From Epiperipatus broadwayi (taxonomy: Eukaryota > Onychophora > Udeonychophora > Euonychophora > Peripatidae), in the NCBI GenBank assembly GCA_028023455.1, contig JAQFVV010000499.1:1-64000 (forward strand): a stretch of DNA of 64,000 nt. Direction: 5' to 3'. Below the pieces are notes generated by a model. That model was not told the DNA's origin and did not search any database. It was given only the letters and a program-made list of their open reading frames with translations. A program made the translations under genes and the position numbers. This document shows positions 20,859 to 34,099 of this stretch, piece after piece; positions within the stretch are counted from its first letter, which is position 1; every line of letters starts with the position of its first letter.

Positions 20859-23723
20859 TGTAACGGTCAGAATTCGCACATTTCATAAACAAGTTGCACA
20901 GTTTCTCCACCACACTCGAAAAGCAGCACCACAAGTGGGTTCAGGGCCTGTCATACCGGATTCGAATATAGCAGATCGACTGCACAACCAAATACGATGG
21001 AGCCCGAACCCGCCATCACAATAGCAACATCTTTTCAGGAGCCGCGGAAGTCAGAGAAAGAGAAGAGACTACATGAGATTTATAAATAAATTAACAGCTA
21101 GCATTTGGAAAGTCTTAATAGATACGTGTATAACCCAGACAATACGAGACAATGAGATGAATCAGAAAATAAACACTAACGTAAAGAATTGATTAAATTA
21201 ACATGATTTATTAAGTGGCTAAATATGATTTCTGGCACTATTTATTTATTAAATAGTGGCGTCAAATGGTTAACTACAATTGATTAAATCATTTTACTCG
21301 TTAATCTATAACCTGGGTCAATTATCGCTTACGAATGTGCCTTACTAAACCTTGAATACATGCGAAGCCCAAGAATAAGAGTACTGGAATTATTTATAAT
21401 AAAAGATATTAAATAGTTTTACGATAAAGGCTGACTTCAGAAGAAATGCAGAGCGGCTCCAATGAGCTTGGCAGCAGCGACTTGCTTAGTGCGGAAATAT
21501 ATGTGTGAGTATGATATTATCTTAAAGTACTTAAAAAGGGATTCAGTGGTACTCGCAAGGTTTAGGAAACGATGGAGGGTGGTAGTCCATTTAAACTACA
21601 GGAACTTTGTGACGACAATAAAGAAATAAATCATAAAATCAGACGCATATGTTGCACCCCACATTGGTCTCGGCCGTAGCCCTAAAGATCGGAGTATGCT
21701 AGCATATGGCTGCGGAGAACTGCGTCAGCATCCCCAGGTGTGACGCTCTGGTACACCCATTGACTGGAAACCGCAGGAAGAAGTAAAGGGGAAATGGACT
21801 TGGCCGTTTAAAGCCCTTTTAAAGAACAAAGTGATCTCAACATCGAATACCCTTGCCAGCAACACTAAAATATATATATAATCGATTCAAAAAAAAGGAG
21901 ACATAACGAAAGATTGGGCACTTAAGCAATTCACTGCATTGATGAAAAGCGTCTACACTCTCCCAAACTCAGAATAACAATAGAAATACTTAAAACAAAT
22001 AATGGGGTTTAACATTAAAGGGACGGTGTGAGTGCGAGAATTTAAGTAAAATGTAATTAACCCACGCACTCCCACATCTGCCAATAGTTATTCCCACACC
22101 TCGCATACATCCTGGAAGATTATGAATCAAATCTAGGTATTATAAAGAAAATAATATAGTCATCGAACGAGCGGCTTACTAAATCTCATTTAAGGGAGGG
22201 ACTCATGAACGTAAAATTACATTCTTTATAAGGAATGGGGAGTATCATTAATTAAGATTTGCTTCGCTCGGTCGATGCTATGCAAGCCCATAAAATACGC
22301 AAATAAAACAATTTAAATTTGATATTAACCCAAGGTTTAGATCGAGCAATAAATTTAAATATACATTTTTAAAACATACATGATAATAAGTGTGGCGAGA
22401 AAAAGGGAGTTTGTTTTTGCTATAGCAGTTTTAGATCACAAGAGCTCTTGGGTTAATTTTGTTACCTTTCAGTTGCTTTGGTGGTTGAAGCTGGAGCACA
22501 TTTCAGGAGTGGATAAGATTTAGCAGCATGTTAATTCAGTCTCTGTTTGCAGCAGCATAGGCGGTTCCTTAGGGCATATTGGTGATGCGTCAGATGGTAC
22601 ATCGGCAGCGGCCAGCTATTTCTGAAAGGAAAATAGCCATGGTGCCGACTCTACTCAGTCATATTGGCGGTTCTATGATAGGTCGGCATTTTGTACATTT
22701 TTTTGAAAGCGGATTATTTAAGTCACGGATGGTCGGTCAGCAAAACATCAGGATCAGCATACCGAAAATAATAGTTCAGACCGTCCAAATTCTCAGAATA
22801 AAAAAATTTATAACCTCAGAAAATAAAATCAAAATGCAAAATCCCACAGCAGAAATCAGCATCAGAATCCGCTTTTGTTTCTTCCCCTCCTTCAAACAAA
22901 AGAAAAACATTCAATATATACTGTTTATCTTATAAAAGAACCTGCCTTGGGGCATGACAAACCTTTAACCTTTTGCATTCTTATCAATTAGTTATTTCTT
23001 ATCTGAACATCAGAAGGAATCCATTTTAAGGTTTTTTTTTTAGTTTACAATTATAAATTCCAGTAAATGCTCAGATTGAAAGAAGATTAAAACATTTATT
23101 TCATTCTGTTGAAGACTTTTGCTAATTGGAAATTCCTAAGTAGACATACGAAGTGTGAATTTATAATCCAAAATGTTTTACTTTAAATCTATTATATTCT
23201 CAACCTAGCCTTATTTTATATTTATATAATTTTCAATGGCGGGAACTTTATAATTTTAGAAAAATATTAAATTATTTCACATTTAGATTGTAATTGCATG
23301 AATCCGTTTATAAACTACTTTTAATAATTATTATTTTACCTACAATAGCAAATAAATATTGCAACACAATATTTTTAAAATAAATGAACTCAACAACCAC
23401 AATCCAATAATATAATTCCAATGATTGATATTAATATTTAACAGTTATCATCGTAGTCTGTGTGTAGTTTTACCTATATAACCTTTTAAATGAATATGTA
23501 AACATGCACATACTCGACATTTATATATCAATAAAAATAAAGGGTTGAAAATTGGACTCCACGAGTAATAATGCCTACGTGGTTTATTTTAGGTGGGATT
23601 TTAGTATATAAATGGCCGTACAGACACACTACGAACAATTTGGGATTCGAATTTAGGTATAAGGGTAGGTGAAATGTAAGAGAAAGGTGAAACAAAGACT
23701 TGCAGAGCAATCTTCCTGTTTCA
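20859..23723 (-). repeat. Element 2 LTR C (rightmost, 5' in element sense), 2865 bp
   Basis: It ends CTGTTTCA at 23723 with flanking ATAT. Stem arms are at 22324-22334 and 22447-22457. TATATAAA is at 23605-23612. Confidence 0.85.
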
Positions 23724-25860
23724 ATATCTTAATTTATATCTTAAATATAAATAAACAAAAGCCACTGCCAGAAATTAACACATAAAAATATTTATTTACG
23801 CACATCTAAAATAACATTTAAATTTTGAGGAATAAATTCAACATTTTAGATTTTTGTATTAATCTTTAGTTTTACATTTAAGTAAATTACAACCATGAGT
23901 TTAATATTTATTTAGTGAGTCAAGTATGAATAGACTACATAGATCTGCATTTGAAAAGAAAATATTCTTCCCTGATTTAACCTTAGGCAACAAATTTCAC
24001 AATCAAACCAGCGCCAATCCATCTGATACATTTATGTATTCAATGTAGCATAAAAATACGACAACACAAAATACTATACTGTCAGGAATGTACATCTGAT
24101 CAGTAAGTAGAATTAGAGAAGACATTGTCTCTCCACCAACAGGAATGTTACATCTGTTGGTGAGTAGAACAATAAACATAAAACTCCATAGGAATGGACT
24201 GCGGTCCTTTGCCGTCTTACAAACCCATCCATAGGCAAACAGAAGGTGTGTGGTATATATATATAATCCTGCCCGTAGCGGATCTCATACTACATCTACA
24301 ATTACACAAATATATCCAATCCATTGAACCAATTCAACTACGAAATTAACAACCTAAGATTACCCTCCCTTAATATAACTTTACAAAACTATATAGCCAT
24401 TCACGCCCGACTTAAATTTAACATTTAAATACGTTTGCACAGATTATTTTTATACAATTTGCTTTATAATGTCGAGTATAGATCGGCTGCACAGATTCCA
24501 CGGTCAAACACATTCCAAATTAAACACAACCGATCAAAATACAAAGTCAATCGATAATGTCAATTGCTGAGGGAATACAGGAGACCCTTTGGTGTTCATC
24601 ATAAGACACTGCAGTGGCATCGTTGACTTATATATTCTAATCGACTGTGAAAACCACAACATAATCAACCGCTAATGAATCTCTGCAACATCTATACCCA
24701 ACTTAAATGTAATGCATTTAATAATTTCTACAAAAAATATTACTACAAATAATAATAATAAAATGGAAATGATTTTAGCAAAACTTAACTATATACATTT
24801 AAACAATCAATTATTAATTTGAAAATCAAATAAGAGTTCATTTTAAAATTTAAATTAGCTGAATCTTTAAAAAAAACATTGACGAAAGTTCTTAATTACT
24901 TTTTTTTTGTTGTTGTTAATTTGTAAAGTTCATAGCTCATGGTAGAAGAGTCCAGGTTTCTGCTTTTAATTCCCGCGATGCCTCCATTGGAAGATAATGT
25001 TCTGGAGATGGCAATATCTGGTTCAAGGTATCACAGTCTTTTCATTTTTTTTTTATAGAGAGTGTGGTATGTGTGTCCTACCACATCTCTCAAACACAAA
25101 ATGCTGGAACTGTCCGAAAAAACTGTATTTCCCTTTTTATATTATCTACACGGATTCAATCAACAAAACGTCACTAATCCATCACTTTCGTTAGGGTCCG
25201 AGCCAAGGCTTAGTGCTTCCATTGGTCAAGCTAATTTCTCTTTATTTTCTTATCTATCTTTCATCAGATCATTTTAATTATACAAGAGCCCAAGGGCCAG
25301 TTTGGTTTTCGATAATTCATAAACAATCATTTCCATTTACAGATTACAAGAATTAATTAATACCTGTTTTTATTTTTAAATCTTGTACTTTTTTTTATAA
25401 AAAAGTACGTTCAAATACTTATTTATTTGTTTTTTTAAAAAAAATATTTTTAAAGTTTGGCATCTGTGCGAATGTATATACGTTTAACAAACATTTTAAT
25501 TTTAGCGTTTAGTTTTTTACTTTTATTTGCGAACTTTTAAGTTTTTATTTTAAATTAATGTAACGACATATTTATATATCGTTACAATATATATATATAT
25601 ATAAAACTAAACAGAAAGTAACTGAAGCTTCCAATGTGTTATATGATATAAATAAGCTCTCAAAAGATAGATGATATCACCTGTCCTTTAGCCTTTGTTG
25701 TTATTTATATTCAGTTTATTTACATAATTTTAAATGAGAAAGTGAATTTGATCTATTGATAGTATGTATTTGTAGAATAAATGATAAGAATCATCATTAT
25801 CAGTCTCTTTATAGTTTAATTATATCATATAACTCATTGGAAGTTTCAATCACTTACATA
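23724..25860. other. Right flank of the array, no gene recognised
   Basis: The 24.0-24.7 kb part is less AT-rich than its surroundings. It has a perfect 9-bp hairpin CACCAACAG/CTGTTGGTG (24134-24142, 24154-24162), an imperfect 58-base-spaced repeat beginning CAGGAATGT (near 24082 and 24140), and a TATATATATATAA run near 24257. A tRNA-like stretch with AGCTCATGG and TTTTAATTCCCGCG (about 24931-24977) could be a SINE head. An 8-bp inverted repeat TGTAACGA/TCGTTACA lies at 25559-25586. None supports a gene call. Confidence 0.4.
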
Positions 25861-25864
25861 CTTC

Positions 25865-26140
25865 ATATATCATCACCAGATTTTCAGTTGTATGGATGGC
25901 TGAAGATTTGGAAGGTAGAGTAGATTAATACCTGTCCATTAAAGTTTGAAGATTTGCTATCTTAATATAAACCAAGCACTGATTATATATGTGTAGAGGG
26001 GAGGAGATGATCTGGACCAACTAATGAATTTTGGTTCAGCACAGAATATGTATATTGGTGATCATTTATCTTTTTCACATGTGTGTGATCATATATATCA
26101 TTGATATGAGATAAAGTAGATAGCTTAAAGGAGCTTAAAA
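25865..26140 (+). repeat. Dispersed repeat family R1, copy 1
   Basis: Matches 51430-51720 in the same orientation and 56700-57170 in reverse. Shared landmarks are GGATGGCTGAAGA, CATTAAAGTTTG, TTAATATAAACCAA, GATGATCTGG and TTATCTTTTTCACATGT. It has no coding frame. The class is unknown; copies are roughly 75-80% similar by eye. Confidence 0.7.
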
Positions 26141-27730
26141 GTCTGTATTCAATTCCCCTATAATTTTATATATATGATATTCCACAAATTTAGATCAGAA
26201 AAAATGCATATAAAACCTTTTATTTACAAAATTTACTACTATCATCAATAAGCATATTTAGATGATTTATTCCATCAATGTATTGTTAATGATTTTTTAG
26301 GAGCAATAATCAATCTATTTCCTCTACTCAGCCATCTATTATAAGCTTGGATTTCCAATAGACACTATGTAATAATACTATAATTCACACCCATTTTTGA
26401 ATAATGATATTTATCAGTAAAAATTTTTGAACCAAAAGAGACCATTATCCAGAAATAGTATGAGGATATGAATTGTAGTATTATTATCTTTTGATATCTC
26501 AAAATTATATGATAGTTCAAAATTATAATAAATAATTCTGGCATAATTAACAGAATGATTTCTGCTCATAAAAGTATATGTTAAGTGTAAGCAGAAAAAA
26601 AATCATGAAATACTTTTGGTGATACACACCATAAGAAAACATTGACATTGGTTTTTAGCAAATCATAAATGGAAAAAAACCCACAATTTTGAAACTACTA
26701 TTACAGTGAATAAAGTCCATTGCATGATTTAAAACATATATGGATCCTGTTTGTTAAACATTGCAATAAATTTGTTGACACAAAAGTGCTCACCATTTAA
26801 ATAAAATCTGCACCATTTACAAAAAAAAGTTATGTATTGTATATAAACTTTTATAATTTTCAAAATATTTTATAATTTTTATTGTTTTGATATTTTTTTA
26901 AAGATCCACACTCAATAACTATTAATATATATATTCTTTCAAACTTAATCTTACTTCAATAATTTTTAATATATAAAAAACAAAGTATTCTATATGATTC
27001 TTTCCTAAAGTTGGTTTATTATAATAAACTAAATAATATGAATATTATTTTCCTTATATATTAAAATTTTATTATTAATACAATCTTTTTCAAGATTAAT
27101 AGTATTTCACAAATATTTGACTTAAAAATAAAACAAAAATACATAAAATTATAAAATAAAAATATATAATTTTTTTTATAAAATATTTTTAATTTTTTGA
27201 AGAAAAATCCTTTAGAAATTTATCTAATAAACCTAAATTTTACGCATTATTTCATAAAAGCCCTGATTTAATATTTTTATAAATCTATTTATCTGATCTT
27301 TAAATATTTTGCATTGTTTATGCTACAAATAATATTGGTACTTGAGGATGAAATGATTGAAGAATAATAGACTTCTTAAAAAAACAATTTTATAGTGAAC
27401 TAGAGCATAGTTTTTGTGGAAAAGGCAGATCTCATTTATGTTATAAAGATTTATGTGAGAGTCATTTTAAAGAGCCACAATATTTGATTTCTTTTATTAG
27501 TAAAATATGACTGATATAATAGAGGCTATTTTTAAAATAAAATAAAAGTAATGTGGTTTAAGCCTTCTATTTGAAATTCTAAAAAAGTGACTTTAGCTTA
27601 ACTGTGAATTGTCAATCATAATTCAATATATTTTAATGGCATGACAAAATTATATTTAAGCCAATAAACATCACATGAACACCATTTCTTATGCTTGCTT
27701 ATAACTGTTATTAAAACAGGTAAAACTCAC
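26141..27730. other. AT-rich spacer, nothing recognised
   Basis: Low-complexity A/T sequence. No open frame of note, RNA gene or repeat with another copy in this window was seen. Confidence 0.5.
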
Positions 27731-27734
27731 TATA

Positions 27735-27880
27735 CTACTAAGATCTAGGTTTAGTGCTTTCAGATCCAAGGCTCCTCACTGACAAAGGCCACAAGCCAGA
27801 AACTAGCCTTCTGGCATCCACTTATTACTCTAGTTTACAGTGAATGGCAATACGTATAGTCAGTTTTGCCTGTTTTAAAA
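27735..27880 (+). repeat. Repeat family R2, copy 1 (hammerhead-like boxes)
   Basis: AGATCTAGGT, then AGATCCAAGGCTCCTCA, then CTGACAA (27779-27785), a short GGC/GCC stem, GAAAC (27799-27803), ending TTTTGCCTGTTTTA. Related copies lie at 44.64-44.93 kb (both strands), 45.12-45.37 kb and 46.01-46.09 kb. Confidence 0.65.
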
Positions 27881-30800
27881 ATTATATTTACTTATTATTA
27901 TTATTATAATTTAATGAACATTGCTTTTTGCAGTTATTTTCTTAAGAATCTTTTGTTTTTTTAAGATAATATGAGTAGTCTAATTTTTTAACCAAATATC
28001 AAACATATCTGTTCTGCTGTTGCTTTTAAATGTATATATTTTAAAATAATGTGTTTTTTTTATTATTTAAATCTATATTAAGTATATTGCCCTGTAATAT
28101 AATTCTCTGTCATGTTGAAATTTTTCTGTTACAAAAGCAAGTATAGGTTATCAGAAATGTAATACTTCAATCAAGCATATTTGTTAGTTTGTTGTCATTT
28201 CTCATCCTCATAACATACTTATTCCATCATTTCATTATTAAGAGCAATATCTAATGTTTTTATACCATTAAGATATGCTTGTGATAAACTAATGAAAAAA
28301 AAACCAACAACAATATTCAAATAAAATATTAAAATCAAATCAATGAAGAGAAAAGATTGATTAAGATAAACTGAATGCTTTGCATATATTAAAAAAAATG
28401 TTCAGTTTTCTGGTTAGAAATAGACTTGCATTAATCTGATGGTCTTGAATCTGTGTTATGGGCTGCTGACTAGTGTACACATTTGTTCACCCTTTTACTT
28501 TCATAGTGCTTCCAAAAGATAAAATATTTTTTTTATTTCTGACTTTAAAAAAGTCCTATGGCTTTCTGGTTATTAGCTCCTCTGCCTGTCATACTCAAAA
28601 CCGGGAGTTCAGGTATTGATCAGGAAAATCTTAGAAATTTTTTTCCATGTTATATATAAACAACTCAAATAGCCCATCCAGCTACACATTTAGTATTCAT
28701 CAATATATATAGATACCTAATTATTATTAATTGAGCAATGATCCCAGGACAATAAGAGTATATCAAAGTAGTGTTAATGGAATGGGTAGAAAACAAAATT
28801 GCAATTGCAACATGATGCAGCTTTTGTGACTGGTGAGGGAAGTATCATTCTCCTCCAGATACCGATCTCGTGATTTATCGTTACCATTGACGTTGTTCTT
28901 ACAATTATTATCAATAATAATGTATAAGAATTCCTTTTTACTTTGTACAATAATTATCCATTTATACTTTGATCGTTCTATATTTTCAAATAGTGGTATA
29001 CAAGTTTCTGTATTTGACATTTACTTTTTAAAATTTTATTTTGTAAATTGCTTGCACATTTTTATTAACATTTATTTATGGGCAAATATTTAGTGTTAGC
29101 GTTAGATAGTTATGTGATTAGTTTAAATATATGTGGTGCGTGTGTATATATTTGTTCTGATAATAATTTTACTTTTTGATAATAATTAGTTATAATCAAT
29201 TAGCAAACTGAGATTCAAGAGTTAAAGAAATGTCCACAAATCAATTGCCAGCTGAGAAAAGTGTGTGTGGAAAAGAGAGGGGAAAAGTGTGTGTGGGGAG
29301 GGGGGGGATCTATTTGATCAATTGAATAGAAAAGTCGTCATCAATCTGTTACTGAATGCATAGATGTCTTCAATCTTTTATGTAATAAGCTATGATTATT
29401 CTTATCAAGCAATAAGATTTTTTTACTTGTTGTTACAGTAGTTGTTTAAGAAGGATTTCCTAACTCCATGAATAAGTAGTATCTTTTTACGCATTTAATT
29501 TAATAATTTTGAACTTTAAATATTTAGCAAATTATTTTATAGAAGTATTTAATATTGTGGGGTTGTAAGTAAATTTATTCTACAGAGAAGTTAAAATTTG
29601 TTTCAAGTATACTCATTTCTTTACCATTTGCTAAATTGTAAATTCTTAGTATCATAATTAAATTCTAATTACTTTTTTTTTTTTTTTAGTGTAACACAAA
29701 ACCAAGTTTAGGGGATAAAAAAAGAAAGCAGTAATTGTAAGAATTATAAACATCTACTTAAATGCATGAATGATTTCACTCTTACCCCCCTACAGTTCAA
29801 GGAATTTTTTCTTTCAAAAGGCAATTTTATTTATTCGCTAAGCACTAAATTATGCGTACGCGCGAAAAAGCAAGAACTGGGTTACAAATTCAGTCTTGTT
29901 AGCCAAAAGGATAACAAATGTTTCTGCTTTTAAGAAAAATATTGTTCTTTTCTTAAATATAATAAAGGGCGGTTTTTTTAAAATAGTAATGATGTTCAAT
30001 TGTTCACACTGTTATTAAATATACAATTTTCGTATTTTGTACTCTGATAATACTTTTTTTTATATTTTTATAAAACATACTAAGACTGCAGTAAATACGA
30101 AGATCTTAAGGGAGTAAAAATGATGACGTAATATTCGAAAATAAAGGGTAATCGAAGACTTCTATACAATTTTTCATTTTTATTTTAAAATTTAAAACCA
30201 ATATTTTTATTGTTATTTATTATACAAAATATTAATTTTAATATAAGTTATTTTAAATTATGAGAATAGCCAGGTAGCGAGATTAAAACAAACAAGATTC
30301 CTGCAAAATAACTGTATTCTCATATAAAATGTTCTTTATTCAATCCTAAAACATAAGTTTAAAAAAAAATTCTAAACATTAAAAATATAAACAATAATAA
30401 TGTAACATAATGTTTTTTTTTTTAGCTTTTACTTTAATGAATAGTCAACGAATACTAGCTTTAATGATAACTAGCGACATCTATAAACATTCTTTAATGC
30501 TTATCTTTTTTTACTTGCAGCATTAGCGAAACTAGCGTCATCTTTCCGGTTATTCTTCCAATAAAATATCATGGAGTGAAAATAAATTAATTTTAATTGT
30601 TACTTACAATTTTTTTTTTAATATATCGATTTAAGGAATTTAAATGACGAATGTAGTTATTAACGTGCAGTCTTTATTATCAAATAAATTCAAAATATTT
30701 TTAAAAATAAAAGCTTGCCTAATTTCAATCTTTTCAGTTTTGCTGCTAATTTATCGATTTTTATTTCTCTCAAACTATTATTTGTAATATTGCCTTGGTT

Positions 30801-33800
30801 AGAAACGTACTGTCTTCGCTTGATTGCAAACGTTACTTTTTGTTAGCTTTTTTTTTTTGACATACGCATTATATAGCATTTCAGAACTTTATTTTTACTT
30901 GATTAAATTGATAGCAACAAGATTTAATTGATTAAATAAATACGTTAAACATTTACATTTATGCTCATTTGTTAATCGTATTTATTAGCGGTTCCTGAAA
31001 ATTTCTGCGATATTAATTTATTTTCTACAAGTAACAACAAATACTATTTAGAAAATTTTTTTTATCTTAACCTCTTTTTTTTTTTTAAACTTTCTACATA
31101 TTTATAATGAAAATTTCTGAATTATAATTAATCTATATTGCATAATAATAATTGAACGAAATTTCGTGTATTTTTGCTGAATTTAGCAAAAGATATTTCT
31201 AAATTAATATTATATAAGTTAAACTGAATGACAAGTTTCAATTATTTTCCAAAAAAAATAAATATCTCTCCTTAATATAAATCAAGTGAATTTTGTATAA
31301 GACTGTGTAAGTTAATGATTATTATTTTATAGGTTTTCTCTGCAATAAAGGCTTGTAAATCAATTAATGTATTTCTAAAAATGATTATTTTCAAAACATA
31401 TTTACATATTTTATGGAGGAAAGAACTTCAAGGAGAGAGAGAGAAAAAAAGTAATGTTCTGTAATTACTAAAGGCCATTTTAAAATTATAATTATAAGAT
31501 GAAGATGTTATACACATTCATAATATAGAATGTGTGTCTGTATATAATTTCCGACCATGACAGATATATTATAATCTACCATGTCAACAATGAATCTTAG
31601 GTTGTTGGTTTTTTTTTAAATTTTAAAAACTGTTTAAAAGACCCTTCCCTCCTATGCAGATTTTTACATATACTGCAGTCAAAACATTTCTTAAAATATT
31701 CCATGCAGTTAAATTTTTAAATAGTATTTTGTTTTATACTTATATACATTTATATTTAAATTTACAATAAGAATATTTAATATGTTTTAATCAAGTGGAA
31801 ATGACTTGATCATTATTAAATGCAATTCTGTATGTTTTCAGTTAAATAATGTAACATACAACCACCAACAAACTAAAACATTATAAAACACTGATCATTT
31901 AAAGAGACAACAACAATTTTATACAGTTTATCCTCATTGGTTTTTGGGAGTTAGGTTATCAAAAAAATGCCTTTAAAAAAAAAATTACCGTAACTTTAGT
32001 CGAAATATTATAGTAATAATAAGTGATGAATACGATGTTAAAAAGAGAAATAATTGAAGAAAATTAGTTTTTAACAAATAAAAAAACAACAACTAATAAT
32101 AAAGAAAACTAATGCCATTTTTGATAATAATTTGATAAAATGTGAAGAATAGATAAATATCTCTATAATTATAAAAATAAATTCTCAGTTAAACATTCAC
32201 AAATCCTAACTATAGAAATGAATAGTAATGATTTATAAAATTAGTTTATGTCACACTATTAACAGAAAAAGAAAAAAAAAAAGATGAAGCAAAATAGAGT
32301 AAAAATGTATTTATTTGTCAATATTAAATAAAATAGGACTGATATAATATTAATATTCAAACATTTCAGAAGGATAGTCAAGAAAATAGTTTTAATTGTG
32401 TAAAAAAGTCATAAAAATAATTAGAATAATACTATTCATATGTGATATAATAATTAACATTAAACAGATGATGCAATTCAAGAACGGCTAATGAGTAAAA
32501 GATTTTAAAATACAACAAATTAACAAATATCTCTCATACAAATTTGACAACCCCTCAGTTTTTTTCCTGAGAAAATATATCATTAGAGTTTGCCTTTAGA
32601 GGTTATTGTAATCAGAGTTGGTCTGGGCTTGTTTCGCACCTCATATTTTGATACTCATGTTAGATTATTAAAATTTGAAAATTTTAATCTAAATTTATCT
32701 GAAACAAACAATCTCTATTAGAGATGAAAATAAAATAAAGTGGATTCCAAATTTTTTTTTAAGAATTAAAATACAGTATATATTATTTAAGAATAAAGTA
32801 TAAATATATATTAAAAAAATAAAAAAGTGAAATAAAAATCTTAAAAACATCTCCTAACTTTCTTTGATGCAAAACCTCCCAATAGCTGTGCGAAATTGAG
32901 AGTTTTAGCTATTGCCAGTATTATTATCATTGTTTATTTCCTAAAATAAGTTGAAATTAAATTGAAAGGTTGCAAACTTTTCATATTTATTATAATACTT
33001 ATCTGACAGTCAATCAGATGTTATGATGGCTGTCTGAATAGCGATCAAACTGTAAATACAAGACAGAGAATTTTACAAGAAAAGGGCGGTCCACCCTCTT
33101 CTTTACTTGTCTTTCTATATATCTAAGATAGTCTGGAGTATTTAGGTTTGAAAGCATGAAGCTTTAAATATCTTCACATTTAGTAATAATTCTCTGGTAA
33201 ATTTATGAGTTGATCTATTATGACTCAACAATATACCCATAATGATTCAAAGAGAAAAACAAGAGAGGCATGTTATATAACCAATAATACAAATGCTAAC
33301 AACCATAGAGACTCATCTTTCCCTCCAAAAAATAAATGCTCTAATTTAAATATTTAACATTGAATTTAAATTTAAATCTTTTCAAATATATACAATGACA
33401 TTCATCTCTCTATTATTATTCTATTTCATCTTGCTATGAATAGGAGAATGCCATAAGTTCTCAAAAGTGCTAAGCTGTTTTTAATTTATAGAAATAACAA
33501 GATTACTTATCACATTTATTACATTCTGTATAGAAGTATAAACAGTTAATATCGTAATTTATAAGTTTATTTTTGACAGACAAAAATTACATTACACAGC
33601 ATTAACTAAATGTGATTGTTTAGAAAAGAAAATATACTATTGTGGTTTAAAAATAAATTATATTTTAAGTATTGATGTTTATATTATTAGAAAAAATAAA
33701 AATCAGAAATAAATGGTGAGGGAAACCCATATTCAAAATTGAAATACTACCCCAAGCAGTTGCTTGCTTTGCTATGGTTTCAGGCCAGCCTTGATTGTAA

Positions 33801-33890
33801 TATTAAAAATTTATTAAGGCAAAGTTAATTCATCATTGGTGCATGCACACTGATAATCAGACTTATTGCACAATGTGCATATTTTAGTTC
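27881..33890. other. AT-rich spacer, no gene recognised
   Basis: Mostly unique A/T-rich sequence. A possible tRNA-like stretch (TTAGCTCCTCTG ... GGGAGTTCAGG) lies near 28573-28612. A purine-rich patch with GGGGAGGGGGGGG lies near 29290-29308. A textbook-looking splice acceptor (pyrimidine tract then TTGCAG) lies near 30505-30522, followed by AATAAAA near 30561, but no exon frame accompanies it. Opposing frames at 28763-29093 overlap each other and resemble no family I know. Confidence 0.4.
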
Positions 33891-33892
33891 AA

Positions 33893-34095
33893 TGAAAAAG
33901 AGTCAGATAGTAGACTCAAGATCCATGGATTGCACTTCAACTCTGTAACTTCCTATGCTCAGACTTATTATAAACTCCCAGAAGTCAATCATCTGATGAT
34001 TTTGCTTTGCCTGGTTTAATGTAATGATATAGTAATGAACCTTAGCATCTAAGATCCATGAATCACAGTTCCAGCTCTGACATTTCAGTTGCATA
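33893..34095 (+). repeat. Two short SINE-like fragments
   Basis: CAAGATCCATGGATTGCACTT (near 33914, first 20 bases shared) and CTAAGATCCATGAATC ... CTCTGACATTT (near 34049-34087) resemble each other and the 58070-58135 fragment. They look like decayed pieces of one short interspersed repeat. No A- or B-box pair is complete. Confidence 0.35.
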
Positions 34096-34099
34096 CATT

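Larger units (their letters stand above)
9544..23723 (-). mobile_element. Element 2: tandem gag-only LTR array (3 LTRs, 2 interiors)
   Basis: LTR A (9544-12408), LTR B (15208-18075) and LTR C (20859-23723) are near-identical. They alternate with two near-identical interiors (12409-15207 and 18076-20858), giving a repeat period of about 5.65 kb. The outer edges are TG and CA and are flanked by the same four bases, ATAT (9540-9543 and 23724-23727), as a 4-bp integrase target duplication would leave. Both gag frames read on the minus strand. No pol gene is present in either unit. The simplest origin is one insertion followed by LTR-LTR unequal exchange, or insertion of an already dimeric DNA. 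Confidence 0.85.

Noticed and set aside
24931-24977. tRNA gene candidate (AGCTCATGG ... TTTTAATTCCCGCG)
   Set aside because: No acceptor or anticodon stem could be paired. At best a degraded tRNA-derived SINE head.
25559-25586. TGTAACGA/TCGTTACA inverted repeat as the ends of a collapsed LTR element
   Set aside because: Only 12 bases between the arms and no internal or flanking similarity to the LTRs. Likely chance or a simple hairpin.
28763-29093. Overlapping plus and minus frames of ~85 residues
   Set aside because: Mutually overlapping, hydrophobic or low-complexity, no recognisable motif, and of a length expected by chance in 64 kb.
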